Positions 28,090 to 36,938 of a stretch of 64,000 bases of DNA are shown here, one piece after another. The position numbers and the translations under genes are program-made. Source of the stretch: a bacterium EF100-94H03 bin56 (GTDB lineage: Bacteria > Pseudomonadota > Alphaproteobacteria > SP197); assembly GCA_002238685.1 (NCBI GenBank), contig MPMV01000012.1:49904-113903 (forward strand), in the 5' to 3' direction. The notes under the pieces were generated by a model. That model was not told the origin of the DNA. It saw nothing but the letters and a program-made list of their open reading frames with translations, and made no database searches. Every line of letters starts with the position of its first letter. Position 1 is the first letter of the stretch.

Positions 28090-29087
28090 GTGATCTTCTG
28101 ACAGTTCAGGATCTGCGCAAGGTTTACCAAATCGGCAGGAAGGGCCTGCTCCAAGCGCGAAGGGCCGTAACCGCCGTGGATGGCGTCAGCTTTGTGGTCC
28201 GCAACGGCGAAACATTCGGATTGGTCGGCGAGAGCGGCTGCGGAAAGACAACCACAGCACGCCTCGTTCTTCGGCTGGTTGAACCGACTTCGGGATGGAT
28301 AGGTTTTGATGGATGGGACTTGCTGGATTGCAACAAGAAAGAGATGCGTCAACGACGGCGCGAAATGCAAATCGTTTTTCAGGATCCTATGACAGCGCTC
28401 AATCCCCGGATGTCAATCGGCACCAGCATTGCGGACACTCTGCGCTTCCATGGCATTGGCGACTCTCGCTCCCGCGTTGAAGAAGCTCGGACCATGTTGG
28501 AGGTCGTCGGCCTCAGCCGCTCGCACTATAGCGGGCTGCCGCATGAGTTCAGTGGCGGACAATGCCAGCGAGTTGGCATTGCCCGTGCTCTCATTCTGAA
28601 ACCGAAACTGGTTTTGCTCGACGAGCCCGTCTCTTCACTTGACGTATCAATTCGCGCTCAAGTTCTCAATCTCTTGCGCACGCTACAAAATGAGTACGGG
28701 TTGACGTACATTTTCATTTCGCACGACCTCACGGTAGTCAGGAAATTCTGCAGTACAATGGCCGTGCTTTATCTCGGCAAAATTGTTGAAGAGGGACTGA
28801 GCGATGCCGTCAGTCGTGAACCGCTGCACCCCTATACACAGGCATTGGTCAATTCGGTTCCACAACCGGATCCCAGGGCCCCCAAGGCTCGCGACCTGGT
28901 GGGCATCGAAGGGGAGCTGCCTAGTGCTCTTGCAGTGCCGAAAGGCTGCCGCTTTGAAGGCCGTTGCCCGCACAGGATGAAGAAGTGCGCGGAAAAAGAG
29001 CCCGCATTGGTTGATTTGGGTGGGAATCGAAAGGTGGCGTGCTTCTTGCATTCAGACGCAGAAGCGCCAACCGCCACGATATCGTGA
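28086..29087 (+). CDS. Dpp-type ABC transporter ATPase (DppF class)
   Basis: 333-residue ATPase. Walker A GESGCGKTT, Q-loop IVFQDPMTALNP, signature FSGGQCQR, Walker B LVLLDEPVSSLD, H-loop ISHDLT. The C-terminal domain has the CRFEGRCPHRMKKC cluster. It is the last gene of the transporter operon. The next 197 bases are non-coding and contain a weak 9-bp inverted repeat but no convincing T-run terminator. Confidence 0.94.
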   Translation: MSDLLTVQDLRKVYQIGRKGLLQARRAVTAVDGVSFVVRNGETFGLVGESGCGKTTTARLVLRLVEPTSGWIGFDGWDLLDCNKKEMRQRRREMQIVFQDPMTALNPRMSIGTSIADTLRFHGIGDSRSRVEEARTMLEVVGLSRSHYSGLPHEFSGGQCQRVGIARALILKPKLVLLDEPVSSLDVSIRAQVLNLLRTLQNEYGLTYIFISHDLTVVRKFCSTMAVLYLGKIVEEGLSDAVSREPLHPYTQALVNSVPQPDPRAPKARDLVGIEGELPSALAVPKGCRFEGRCPHRMKKCAEKEPALVDLGGNRKVACFLHSDAEAPTATIS

Positions 29088-29284
29088 ATCCGGGGTGACC
29101 GCAAGGAATCACATATCGCCGTCTTTCCAGAACCGCAATGGCATTGCCCCCGGGTGTTGAACGCAGCCGTTTGCATTCTGTGATTCCTCGGGACACGATC
29201 CGGTTCCGGTTTCGGCGTACCCTCGGACGGATGCACGGGCTTTCCGGACACCATGTGGTCTGAACCAGGCGGAGGATTCTCAAG

Positions 29285-30214
29285 ATGACGCACGTCCAGC
29301 AACTCGAAACCCGGCTCGCAACCGGAGGACCGGTGATTCTGGATGGCGCCATCGGCACCGAGCTCGAGCGTCTGGGCGCCCGCATGGACCAGGAGGTCTG
29401 GTGCGCCCGGGCGCTCGCCGACTGTCCGGACATGGTTCACCAGGTCCATCGCCGCTACATCGATGCAGGCGCGGATGTCATCACCACCAACAGTTTCTCC
29501 GCCACCCGGGAGGCGATGCAGGGCTGTGGACTGGGCGAACACTTCGAAGACTGGAACCGGCGCTCGGTGCGCATTGCCCGCGAGGAGCGCGACCGGTCCG
29601 AGCGTTCAGGGTCGATCGTCGTGGCGGGCTCGGTCAGCAGCTACGGCCGGTTCGACAGTCTCGATATCGAGACGATATCCGGTCACTTCCGGGCCCAGGG
29701 GGAGATCCTCGTCGAAGAGGGCGTCGACCTGCTGATCCTGGAGACCCTGGGATCCTCCGCGCGCACCGTCAAGGCCATGGTGAATGCGACGAGCGACCTG
29801 GGCGTGCCCGTGTGGGTGTCCTTGAGTTGCGTTCGCGCCCGCGACACCGGCGCCGTCATGCTCGGCATCGAGGAAAGCCGTGAATCCCCCGATGCGACGC
29901 AGATCTACGGCCCGCTGGCCGACGCGGTGCGCGAGATCATGTCCGTCGGCGGCTCAGCCGTCCTCATGATGCACTCGGTCCGGGACGTGACCGAGGACGC
30001 CATCAAGGTCCTGCGCGCGGCTTACTCCGGCCCCGTCGGCGCCTATCCCAATGCGGGTTACTGGGCGCGGCCGAACTGGACCTTCGTCGACCATGTGACG
30101 CCGGAGGCGTATCTCGCCGACGCCAGACGCTGGGTCGACGCCGGAGCCGCGATTGTGGGCGGTTGCTGCGGAGTGGGAGTCGAGCACATACGCGTCCTTG
30201 CAGACGGCCTGTAG
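29285..30214 (+). CDS. Homocysteine S-methyltransferase-family protein
   Basis: 309-residue TIM-barrel of the BHMT/MmuM family, which transfers methyl groups to homocysteine at a three-cysteine zinc site. The N-terminal ILDGAIGTELERLG and TTNSFSATREAM segments are typical, and the paired zinc cysteines are present at 294-295 (GGCCGVG). The first zinc ligand, normally in a Gly-x-Asn-Cys loop, appears to be His-Ser (MMHS, 228-231). Zinc binding and homocysteine use are therefore uncertain. Codon use is host-like again. Confidence 0.8.
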   Translation: MTHVQQLETRLATGGPVILDGAIGTELERLGARMDQEVWCARALADCPDMVHQVHRRYIDAGADVITTNSFSATREAMQGCGLGEHFEDWNRRSVRIAREERDRSERSGSIVVAGSVSSYGRFDSLDIETISGHFRAQGEILVEEGVDLLILETLGSSARTVKAMVNATSDLGVPVWVSLSCVRARDTGAVMLGIEESRESPDATQIYGPLADAVREIMSVGGSAVLMMHSVRDVTEDAIKVLRAAYSGPVGAYPNAGYWARPNWTFVDHVTPEAYLADARRWVDAGAAIVGGCCGVGVEHIRVLADGL

Positions 30215-30235
30215 ACGGGTGCCGTTCTGCGAGGC

Positions 30236-30716
30236 TCAGGAGACGTGAAGGGCGAAGGACCCGACGCCGAACTCAACCTCGCCCTTGGCGACAAGTTCAC
30301 CCTGGTCAATCGGGGCTTCGTGCAATCGCTTTGATTGAGGTTTCACGGAGAAAGGCCGGCCGCAGAGCTTGCCTACACCGACAATTTCGCTGAGACCCGG
30401 CGACTCGTGCAGTTCATCCGCGAGATGCAGCGCCACGGCGGTGTCGCCACGGGTCCCGACCGCGGTGAACCCGACTTTCAGGTGCGGGAGAAGGCGGTAT
30501 GGCAAGCGGCCCGGAGTCTGGCGGTGCGCTGGCGGGCGCGGAGCGCGCTCGAGACTTCGCCGGGGCTTGACGGTCTGATCGAAGAAGAAGTCGCTCTCGA
30601 TGTGGCCGAGCCGCTCGTAGAACGGGATTGCCGCCTCGGTCAGGCAGGCGGAAGACCGCGACCGTGTCCTGGCGCAGCGCCCGCTCCTCTTCGCCGCAGG
30701 TCGTGGAACCGGGCAT
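30236..30716 (-). pseudogene. Decayed coding region, possibly an acetyltransferase remnant
   Basis: This 580-base interval (30215-30793) has no intact gene. On the minus strand one frame reads TEAAIPFYERLGHIESDFFF near 30570-30635, resembling the end of a GNAT N-acetyltransferase. It continues as an 89-codon tail from a TTG at 30505 to a stop at 30236. The preceding part (RQDTVAVFRLPD, about 30640-30675) lies in another frame, which implies a frameshift. The tail itself is not recognised. Alternatively the whole is non-coding high-GC sequence. Confidence 0.35.
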
Positions 30717-30793
30717 CGGTGCTCGAGCCAGCGCGTTCCAGGTCGAGGGGCTCCCGGCGCGCCAGGATTTCGGGCTCGCGAACGGGACGGGCG

Positions 30794-32308
30794 CTAACGC
30801 ATTGCGTCTTCCAGCAGCAGACCTCCGATGTCGTTGCCGTTGAGCAGGACGCGGCCGTCCGGGGCGACTTCGAGGTCGTAGACGTACCTCGACGCGCCGC
30901 CCTCCTCGACGCGCCGGCCCATCGCCTGCATGACCTCGAGCACCTGCGCGGCATCCAGCGCGTCGGTATCACCTGAGGCCGCCATGCCCGTCATGCGCTC
31001 GACGAGACCGGCGAGGCCGAACACCTCGAGCCGCGCCGTGCCGACGGCCATCCGGGGCGACTCTCCGGATGCGGTGAACCGTCCGGCGAGGTCCGCCCGC
31101 AACGCGGCGCTCTCGTAGCCCAGGCGCTCGATCTCGAACACGCTCCGTGCCCTCAGCACGCGCTGCAGCACAAGCATCGCGAAGTCCCGGGCCTCGAAGG
31201 GAACGAGGTCGTTCACGGCATTCCGAAACGTGTCCACACCCAGGACCGCCAGATCGAGGGAGGGCAGGTCGCGGAGCGCCAGGCGCAGGTCGAAGGCAAG
31301 GGGCACGAGATCGGCCTCGGGGTCGGACAACGGAGCGGCGAGGCCGGCGTGGCCGTACTCGAAGAAGAAGGAGGCCGCGTTGGTGTCCATCCCCTCCATG
31401 CCCACACCGACGTTCACGGCGTCGAAACCGATCTCCTCGAACGAGTCGGGGTCGCGCACGTGGAAATCAGTCAGGACGACCGTCATGGACATGCTCTCCA
31501 TGAGGGGCGCGCGTGCCATGGCCAGATCCGCGAGCCGGACGGAGGTCTTCTTCATCAACTCCTCGCCCGCCGGCCCCGAGATGGCGAAGCTGTCCTGCAT
31601 TTCCTGGACCGCTTCGTTCACGGCGGCGAGAAAGACGAGATCCCAGCCGCCATAGACAACCGAGGCATCGAGCCGCGCGAGTTCAAGGATTTCCCCGCCG
31701 TTCACGCCGAACTGGACATCCTCGACGTTCATCGAAACCGGACCGCTCCATTTTCCGTCCCGGTCTTCCCGGAGCGACGACCGCAGCGCCACCCGGTCGA
31801 CGGAGAGCAGGGCCTCCCCCGCGTCGGGAATGTTGCCCCGGAAGACCAGGTCCTTGAAGACGCAGTCGGATTCGGTCCAGACGTCGATGCCGGGAACGTA
31901 GGACCAGACGCACCGTTGGCCGCCGAGCGAGATGCCGCCGAGCGGGGCGCCCCCGCCGTCGTAGCGCGACGCGGTCCGGGGCAGCCGCAGCACCGCGCGG
32001 TAGCGATCCGGACCGTCCGGAACCAGGTCGAGTTCCGCGTCTCCGATCGTCCAGACGAAATCGGGTCCGAAAAGGGCAATGTCGCGCACGACGACCGAGA
32101 TGGCGCCCTGCGCGTCCTCGCTCACGTCGACGACGTAGCCGGCACCACCGCCCTCCCGTTCCATCGTGGCCGAGACCTGGTCCATGAACATCTCGACTCG
32201 CTGTCGCATAAGTGAAGCCACGTCGGACTCTTCGGCCGGGGTCTGCGCCGCGGCGGGAGAGGCGGCCATGGCCGCGCACAGGAGAAGGGCGAGAATCGGC
32301 CGGATCAC
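30794..32308 (-). CDS. Exported protein of unknown function
   Basis: 504 residues. The signal peptide is MIRPILALLLCAAMAASPAA, cleaved near AAAQ. No enzyme motif was recognised; the body alternates strands and short helices like AsmA/DUF945-type envelope proteins. The C-terminus (DLEVAPDGRVLLNGNDIGGL followed by LLEDAMR) matches the pattern at the end of the protein at 19599-20915, so the two may be distant paralogues. Both also have a Met-Gly-Arg about 20-25 residues before that motif. Confidence 0.75.
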   Translation of the reverse strand: MIRPILALLLCAAMAASPAAAQTPAEESDVASLMRQRVEMFMDQVSATMEREGGGAGYVVDVSEDAQGAISVVVRDIALFGPDFVWTIGDAELDLVPDGPDRYRAVLRLPRTASRYDGGGAPLGGISLGGQRCVWSYVPGIDVWTESDCVFKDLVFRGNIPDAGEALLSVDRVALRSSLREDRDGKWSGPVSMNVEDVQFGVNGGEILELARLDASVVYGGWDLVFLAAVNEAVQEMQDSFAISGPAGEELMKKTSVRLADLAMARAPLMESMSMTVVLTDFHVRDPDSFEEIGFDAVNVGVGMEGMDTNAASFFFEYGHAGLAAPLSDPEADLVPLAFDLRLALRDLPSLDLAVLGVDTFRNAVNDLVPFEARDFAMLVLQRVLRARSVFEIERLGYESAALRADLAGRFTASGESPRMAVGTARLEVFGLAGLVERMTGMAASGDTDALDAAQVLEVMQAMGRRVEEGGASRYVYDLEVAPDGRVLLNGNDIGGLLLEDAMR

Positions 32309-32372
32309 GGAGGTCGCCCGCGGGTGGGGATGCGATCCGGCAGGTTAGGGCATGGAGCCCTGGTGCGACAAC

Positions 32373-32400
32373 CCCGCCTGCACCGCGCTTCGCGGGCGGG
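32373..32400 (-). terminator. GC-rich hairpin between two minus-strand genes
   Basis: CCCGCC (32373-32378) pairs with GGCGGG (32395-32400), and the nested CGCG pairs (32384-32387 with 32391-32394) extend the structure. It lies 62 bases past the stop of the ARPP-1-like gene and before the next minus-strand gene. No T-run follows, so termination activity is doubtful. Confidence 0.3.
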
Positions 32401-32461
32401 AATCGGCGAACAACCGGTTCACCTCCCGGCGGGTAACGCCGGTCACCGCCCGTCATTCCTC

Positions 32462-33532
32462 CTAGAAGGCTATGAAGCTTCGGTGGACCAGGAGGCCGCC
32501 CGGGCGCAGCAATTCGGTGTGCAACACCTCGTCCGTCTCGAGCGTGACCAGGTTCATGTCGCCCGGCATGGACATGCCGGCGGCTTCGCCGATGCGAGCC
32601 GCGTCGATGAATGCCTCGATCTCGGCGAGCGTCGGATGTCCCCACGTCGACACGTCCTTGTCCGCGATGGCCTCCGTGGCCGCGGCGGTCAACTGCCGTG
32701 GCCAGAGTTTCCGGAACAGGCCGTCGTTGGCGAATTCATCGCCTCCGGCGATCCTTCCGTCGATGGCGAAGACGTAGCCCACAGCATCCGGATTCCGTTG
32801 AGCCAGCGAGCCCAGGTTCGCCTTGTAGCGCTCCAGGGCCGAGGCGAGGCGTGCGTTCTCGAGCGACAGCTGCAGGCTCGAGGGGGAACGCTTGTCAGCG
32901 ACGTCCAGCGACATGGCCCAAGCCAGGTCAGCCTGCACTTCGCCGACGGATTCCCACACCCGGCTCTGAAGATCCTCGCCGTCCGACCAATCCGACCAGG
33001 CCGCACCAGCGCCTTCGGGTGCGAGCCAGCGTTGCGCCTGCTCGAACAGCGCAATCCTGCCGTTGCTCGACGGCAGGCGGACCGTGGATTGCGAGAACCC
33101 GCTCGCCTCCTCCCCGCCGCGTCCGGACCATCGGCCGCGCTCCACACAGAAGACGCCGACGGAGAGATCGCCCGAACCGGGCGGAACGATCATGCTGGTG
33201 ATCAGGACACGATCCTGCTTGCCGCCTTTGAGGATGTCGCCAGACTGGATGAAGACTTCGTGGTCGCCCGTATTGCGGACGACGAGTTCCTCGACCTCGC
33301 CGGTCTCGATGACCTCGATGAGGCCCTGCTGCATCGCCTCGTTCAGGGTGAGCGGTACGGGACCGCCGTACCCGCCTTCGCGGTGAATCAGGTAGACGGC
33401 CAGTTTGTCGTGTGCGTAGGGGCCGCTGAGCCAGTAGCTCCCTTCGTCCGCGCCGGCCGCCACCGGCGTTGTCCAGCCCGTCGCGATGACGGCGGCCAGA
33501 GCGGCCGCCGCCGGGAATCCGTGTTTGCGCAT
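32462..33532 (-). CDS. Exported ARPP-1-domain protein
   Basis: 356 residues with a signal peptide (FPAAAALAAVIATGWTTPVAAG). The N-terminal two thirds match the ARPP-1 (DUF6569-like) domain: EVFIQSGDILKGGKQDRVL (residues 92-110) then IVPPGSGDLSVGVFCVERGR. ARPP-1 is known from predicted polyvalent and stress-associated proteins, but its biochemical role is not settled. It is here as a stand-alone secreted protein, and no partner gene is evident. Confidence 0.75.
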   Translation of the reverse strand: MRKHGFPAAAALAAVIATGWTTPVAAGADEGSYWLSGPYAHDKLAVYLIHREGGYGGPVPLTLNEAMQQGLIEVIETGEVEELVVRNTGDHEVFIQSGDILKGGKQDRVLITSMIVPPGSGDLSVGVFCVERGRWSGRGGEEASGFSQSTVRLPSSNGRIALFEQAQRWLAPEGAGAAWSDWSDGEDLQSRVWESVGEVQADLAWAMSLDVADKRSPSSLQLSLENARLASALERYKANLGSLAQRNPDAVGYVFAIDGRIAGGDEFANDGLFRKLWPRQLTAAATEAIADKDVSTWGHPTLAEIEAFIDAARIGEAAGMSMPGDMNLVTLETDEVLHTELLRPGGLLVHRSFIAF

Positions 33533-33770
33533 GTGACACTCCCTCCCCGGGATACCAATCCGGATTCCGGACTACATGGCGGATGAGGCGGCGACGCGGC
33601 GAAATTGAGTCAATTTCCTGTCGGGCCTGCGGGTTTGACGGCGACCGGCCCGGCAGGCTGGCGAACCCTTGTCGATGGCCGGGAAGAGCGTGCGGCGGCC
33701 TTGCGGCGGATCAAGGCAAGGCCGCAGTATCTTCCTCCACCGTCTGCCAATTGGTACCGGGGAGAGAACA

Positions 33771-34334
33771 ATGACGGACCGCAGGGGTGTCCCCGGCGCC
33801 CCGCCGGTGCGGGAGAGGGGGCTGATCGGCGGGGCCGAGGAACGCGCCATCGTTGTCGTGCCCTACCGTCAGGATTGGCCCGAGACGTTTCGCCTGCACC
33901 GGGAGCGCATCGCGGCGGCACTCGGAGCGGACGCGCTCGGCATCGACCATATCGGGTCCACCGCCGTGCCCGGCCTCGACGCGAAACCGATCGTCGACAT
34001 TCTGGTCGCTGTTGCGGATTTGGCCGACGAGGAGACCTATCTGCCGGCGATGGAGGCTTGCGGGTATCAACTGCGGGTGCGCGAAGCCGATTTCGAGGAA
34101 CACAGGATGTTCCGCACCCCGGAGCTTGACGTGCATGTCCATGTGCTCTCGGACGGCTCGCCGGAGATCGAGCGCTACCTGCGCTTCCGCGACGCGCTGC
34201 GTGCCACTCCGTTTCTGCGCGCGCGCTACCAGGAACTCAAGCGGTCCCTGGCAGCGCAGGACCGGCAGGACATGAACGTCTATGCCCGGGCGAAGTCCGA
34301 GTTTGTCGAGGCGATCGTCCTCTGGTCGAGATGA
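33771..34334 (+). CDS. GrpB/UPF0157 nucleotidyltransferase-fold protein
   Basis: 187 residues from an ATG preceded by GGAGAG. It shows the GrpB core VPYRQDWPETFRLHRERIAA and the nucleotidyltransferase-type motif IDHIGSTAVPGLDAKPIVDI, with DVHVHVL downstream. The family has an NTase fold of unproven substrate and is sometimes fused to dephospho-CoA kinase. It could start further upstream, but that extension has no family resemblance. Confidence 0.88.
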   Translation: MTDRRGVPGAPPVRERGLIGGAEERAIVVVPYRQDWPETFRLHRERIAAALGADALGIDHIGSTAVPGLDAKPIVDILVAVADLADEETYLPAMEACGYQLRVREADFEEHRMFRTPELDVHVHVLSDGSPEIERYLRFRDALRATPFLRARYQELKRSLAAQDRQDMNVYARAKSEFVEAIVLWSR

Positions 34335-34874
34335 ACAGACTGTCGTCGTCCGCAGCTGGCACCCGGTGGCGGCTGAGGAACCCTCACCCGCATGGCGGGA
34401 CACACCGGTGGTCCGATGCAGATGAAACGGCCCGGCAGCGCTCGTCACCCTCGAAAGCGAACAGCGACACATTGCAAGGCGCCTGGCGCGCGGCATCGGC
34501 CATGACCCTTGTCGTGGTTACACGTCTCCAAGAACCATCAACTCGTCCACGAGCCGGTGGGAACGGCTCGCGAAAACAAGCGATCTCGCGCCCGGTCGTC
34601 GCATCGACGCCGTCCGCCAGTGCGGCATCGTGGCATGTCGACCCCACAGGGCAGAACGGCGACCACGATCTGTGTCTTCGCGACCGAGGCAGTGGCGAGA
34701 TGTCCACACAGTTCGCTGAGGCGGCCGGACCCCTTTCCGGTGAGGTTGAGGCCTGGTGGGCCGGAGAGCTGCCGCTCGCCCTCTCCCATTCATCTCCGTC
34801 ATTGACGACGTCCTCATGAACATGACAATTCGGATGATGACGAAGGTGACCGGACGGCGCGAGCGAAGGCAGGG
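34335..34874. other. 540-base interval without a supported gene
   Basis: Open frames exist on both strands, as expected at this GC, but none has a consistent codon bias, a ribosome site or a recognisable family. Minus-strand frames between 34384 and 34789 contain short protein-like stretches (for example KTQIVVAVLPCGVDMP) in different phases, which could be a badly decayed gene. Confidence 0.4.
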
Positions 34875-35357
34875 ATGGAGTTCCAACTCTTTGTTCTCGT
34901 CCAGTCCGTAGTCGTCGCCCTGCCGGCGGCGTGGCTCTCTCTGGGCACTCTCGACAACATCCTCCATTCCAGGATCAACCGAGACGATGTTGCCCGGGTC
35001 CTGGCACTCGAGGCTCTCCGTGAGTGGCCGGACGTACGGGCAAGGGTCGGCCATCGGGCCATCACGAACGAAAGAACGGTCCGCCGACTCTTCCTCCTGG
35101 TGGTGATTGCCGAATGCGCGGCGTCGATCCTGCTGTGGATCGGCGCCGTCAGTCTGGGGCTGGCGTTCTTCGGCCTCGCCGATCACGACCGGGCCCGCGA
35201 CCTTGCCATGATCGGTGCTCTGGGTTTCACGGTCATCTGGGCATCGTTCCTGACAGGAGGGCAGTGGTTCTACTACTGGTATGACTCCTATGGGCAATCC
35301 ACCCACCTCAAGGCCCTGCTCTGGGGACTGGCCACCTTGATTATCCTGGCCCTGTAG
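34875..35357 (+). CDS. DUF2165-like small integral membrane protein
   Basis: 160 residues with four hydrophobic segments: residues 4-22, about 75-95, 107-128 and 147-160. The pattern of a first helix followed by LDNILHSRINRDDV and a late GGQWFYYWYDSYGQS fits the DUF2165 family (predicted membrane proteins, typically about 160-170 residues). Function is unknown. It begins after the gene-poor interval and no operon partner is evident. Confidence 0.7.
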   Translation: MEFQLFVLVQSVVVALPAAWLSLGTLDNILHSRINRDDVARVLALEALREWPDVRARVGHRAITNERTVRRLFLLVVIAECAASILLWIGAVSLGLAFFGLADHDRARDLAMIGALGFTVIWASFLTGGQWFYYWYDSYGQSTHLKALLWGLATLIILAL

Positions 35358-35472
35358 GGTTTTCCGACATCAGAAATCCGGAACAATCCGGGCACAGGCG
35401 AATGAAGCTCCGGTCCGCCGGGTACGTTGGTGAGCCCAAGCAACTCGCACACCTCAACGGTGTGTTGGCGAC

Positions 35473-35700
35473 ATGCGCGCAGACAGGGACGCGGTTTCCA
35501 CGCCTCCGGACATGCCGGGCCGTCCGAAGGATCGGCACGATTGGATCAAGACCGACCTCGAGCCCCAGGAACAGTTGAGGCTTGAGGCTGGGGCGACACC
35601 ATAGGGCATCCGCTCGGACCAACAACGCAGACCGAGTTATCGCGAACCGATCCTCGTGGACAAGGATCGAGCGCGTCGAGGGGTCCCATCCGCCCCGACA
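35473..35700 (+). pseudogene. Decayed copy of the small gene upstream of the zeta-like toxin
   Basis: The frame from 35473 reads PDMPGRPKDRHDWIKTDL, then LEAGATP, a TAG stop at 35602-35604, then GIRSD. The intact protein at 36719-36922 reads PDKPGRPKDWRDQIKADL, then LEAGATLYGIRSD. The DNA also matches (ccgggccgtcc and gaggctggggcgacac in both). The copy has an in-frame stop, a 4-codon insertion and a lost end. It shows that this module was once duplicated around the methyltransferase gene. Confidence 0.8.
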
Positions 35701-35797
35701 TTGTCCTTGCTGGAAATCCTAACTACTGTCTTCCCACAGATTGGGGTCCAGCCATGAGGACGCCGGTCATGCGAAACGCGAAGGAAAGACAATCATC

Positions 35798-36577
35798 ATG
35801 AGCGATCACGAGGAAAACGAATACACCGACAGCTTTGTCGGCGCCCTGGAACTGGTTTGGGGCGACGGTTTCCTTTCGCCGGGCGGCAAGGAAGAGATCG
35901 CTCTCTTTCTCGAAGGTCTCGATATCTCGGGAAAGGAGTTCCTCGATGTCGGTTGCGGCATCGGAGGCTGTGACGTGGTGCTGGTGCGCGACTTCGGCGC
36001 GGCCCATGTGCACGGTATCGATATCGAACGTCCGTTGCTGCGGCGTTGCGTTGAACGCGCCGAGCGGGAGGGCCTTTCCGAACACTTGAGCTACGAGAAA
36101 GTCGACCCCGGTCCGTTCCCGCTGCCTGACGAGAGTTTCGATGTTGTGTTCAGCAAGGATGCCATGATTCACATCGAGGACAAGCATGCGCTGTTCGCCG
36201 AGGTCTTTCGGGTCTTGCGCCCGGGCGGGGTGTTCCTCGCCAGCGACTGGATGCGGCGGGACGAGGAACCGCCGGGACCGGAAGCCCAGCACTGGCTGGA
36301 TATTGTCGGCCTCACCTTCGGCATGCACTCACCGCCGTTCTACATCGACGCCCTGGAGGCGGCGGGTTTCGTCAATTGCTCCACCGAGGATCGCAATGAG
36401 TTCGTGACCCGCGTCTTGCGGGCAGATCACACCCTGATTACCGGTGAAGGCCGGGAAGAGCTCATCCGCCGTACAGGCGAGGAAGCCCAGCACTTCATCA
36501 ATGTCTGGCATGCCGCACTGCGCGCGGCCGAGGTCGGAGAGCTTCGACCCGGTCATCTCAGGGCTTTCAAGCCATGA
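35798..36577 (+). CDS. SAM-dependent methyltransferase, phosphoethanolamine/sarcosine methyltransferase-like
   Basis: 259 residues from MSDHEENEYTDSF at 35798. The class I fold is plain: motif I FLDVGCGIGGCD (near residue 48), motif II GIDIERPL, post-I FDVVFSKDAMIHIEDK, and motif III RVLRPGGVFLASDW. The DAMIHIEDK segment is shared with phosphoethanolamine and glycine/sarcosine N-methyltransferases, which make phosphocholine or betaine. The substrate is inferred only. It lies between an intact and a decayed copy of a small toxin-linked gene. Confidence 0.8.
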   Translation: MSDHEENEYTDSFVGALELVWGDGFLSPGGKEEIALFLEGLDISGKEFLDVGCGIGGCDVVLVRDFGAAHVHGIDIERPLLRRCVERAEREGLSEHLSYEKVDPGPFPLPDESFDVVFSKDAMIHIEDKHALFAEVFRVLRPGGVFLASDWMRRDEEPPGPEAQHWLDIVGLTFGMHSPPFYIDALEAAGFVNCSTEDRNEFVTRVLRADHTLITGEGREELIRRTGEEAQHFINVWHAALRAAEVGELRPGHLRAFKP

Positions 36578-36718
36578 CCGCTGCCGGCGGCTGACCCGCT
36601 CCATTGATCGGTCCGGCCGGAATGCGGGGTATAGGACCATGAATCAGGAACTCTACGGTCGTGGTTCTACCGGAAATCCGCATTGAAGACTGTGGCGATC
36701 CAACCTAGAGTCGGAGCC

Positions 36719-36922
36719 ATGCAGAAGCGCAAGTGCACCGCACAGCCACCGCCGGACAAGCCGGGCCGTCCCAAGGATTGGCGCGATCAGATCAAGGCAG
36801 ATCTGGCTGCCCAGCTTGAGGCTGGGGCGACACTTTACGGCATTCGTTCGGATGGGGCCTACATCGCCCGGACCAAGAACGGCGACCGAATCATCAGACG
36901 CCCCGCTCTGGAGTCTGGCTGA
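36719..36922 (+). CDS. Small basic protein upstream of zeta-like toxin (putative antitoxin)
   Basis: 67 residues starting MQKRKCTAQPPPDKPGRPKD, preceded by GGAG. It is highly charged with a short helical middle (DQIKADLAAQLEAG) and ends in TKNGDRIIRRPALESG. No named family was recognised. Position 16 bases ahead of a zeta-type kinase suggests an antitoxin. A decayed second copy at 35473-35700 supports this being a mobile or duplicated module. Confidence 0.65.
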   Translation: MQKRKCTAQPPPDKPGRPKDWRDQIKADLAAQLEAGATLYGIRSDGAYIARTKNGDRIIRRPALESG

Positions 36923-36938
36923 ACCGGCGCACACTGCG

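Larger units (their letters stand above)
21304..29090. other. Lower-GC segment, probably acquired by transfer
   Basis: From just after the integrase remnant to the end of the Dpp-like operon, codon use differs visibly from both flanks: more A/T at third positions and frequent ttg, gtt, aat and cgt codons. It contains six + strand genes (nitrilase, ureohydrolase and five-gene ABC transporter minus overlaps) and ends before the homocysteine methyltransferase homologue, where high-GC codon use returns. A 9-bp inverted repeat (29105-29113 with 29179-29187) lies near the right edge. Composition was judged by eye. Confidence 0.55.

Noticed and set aside
29088..29284. SAM or cobalamin riboswitch before the homocysteine methyltransferase homologue
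   Set aside because: The leader has only a weak 9-bp inverted repeat and none of the conserved riboswitch core sequences I could recognise.
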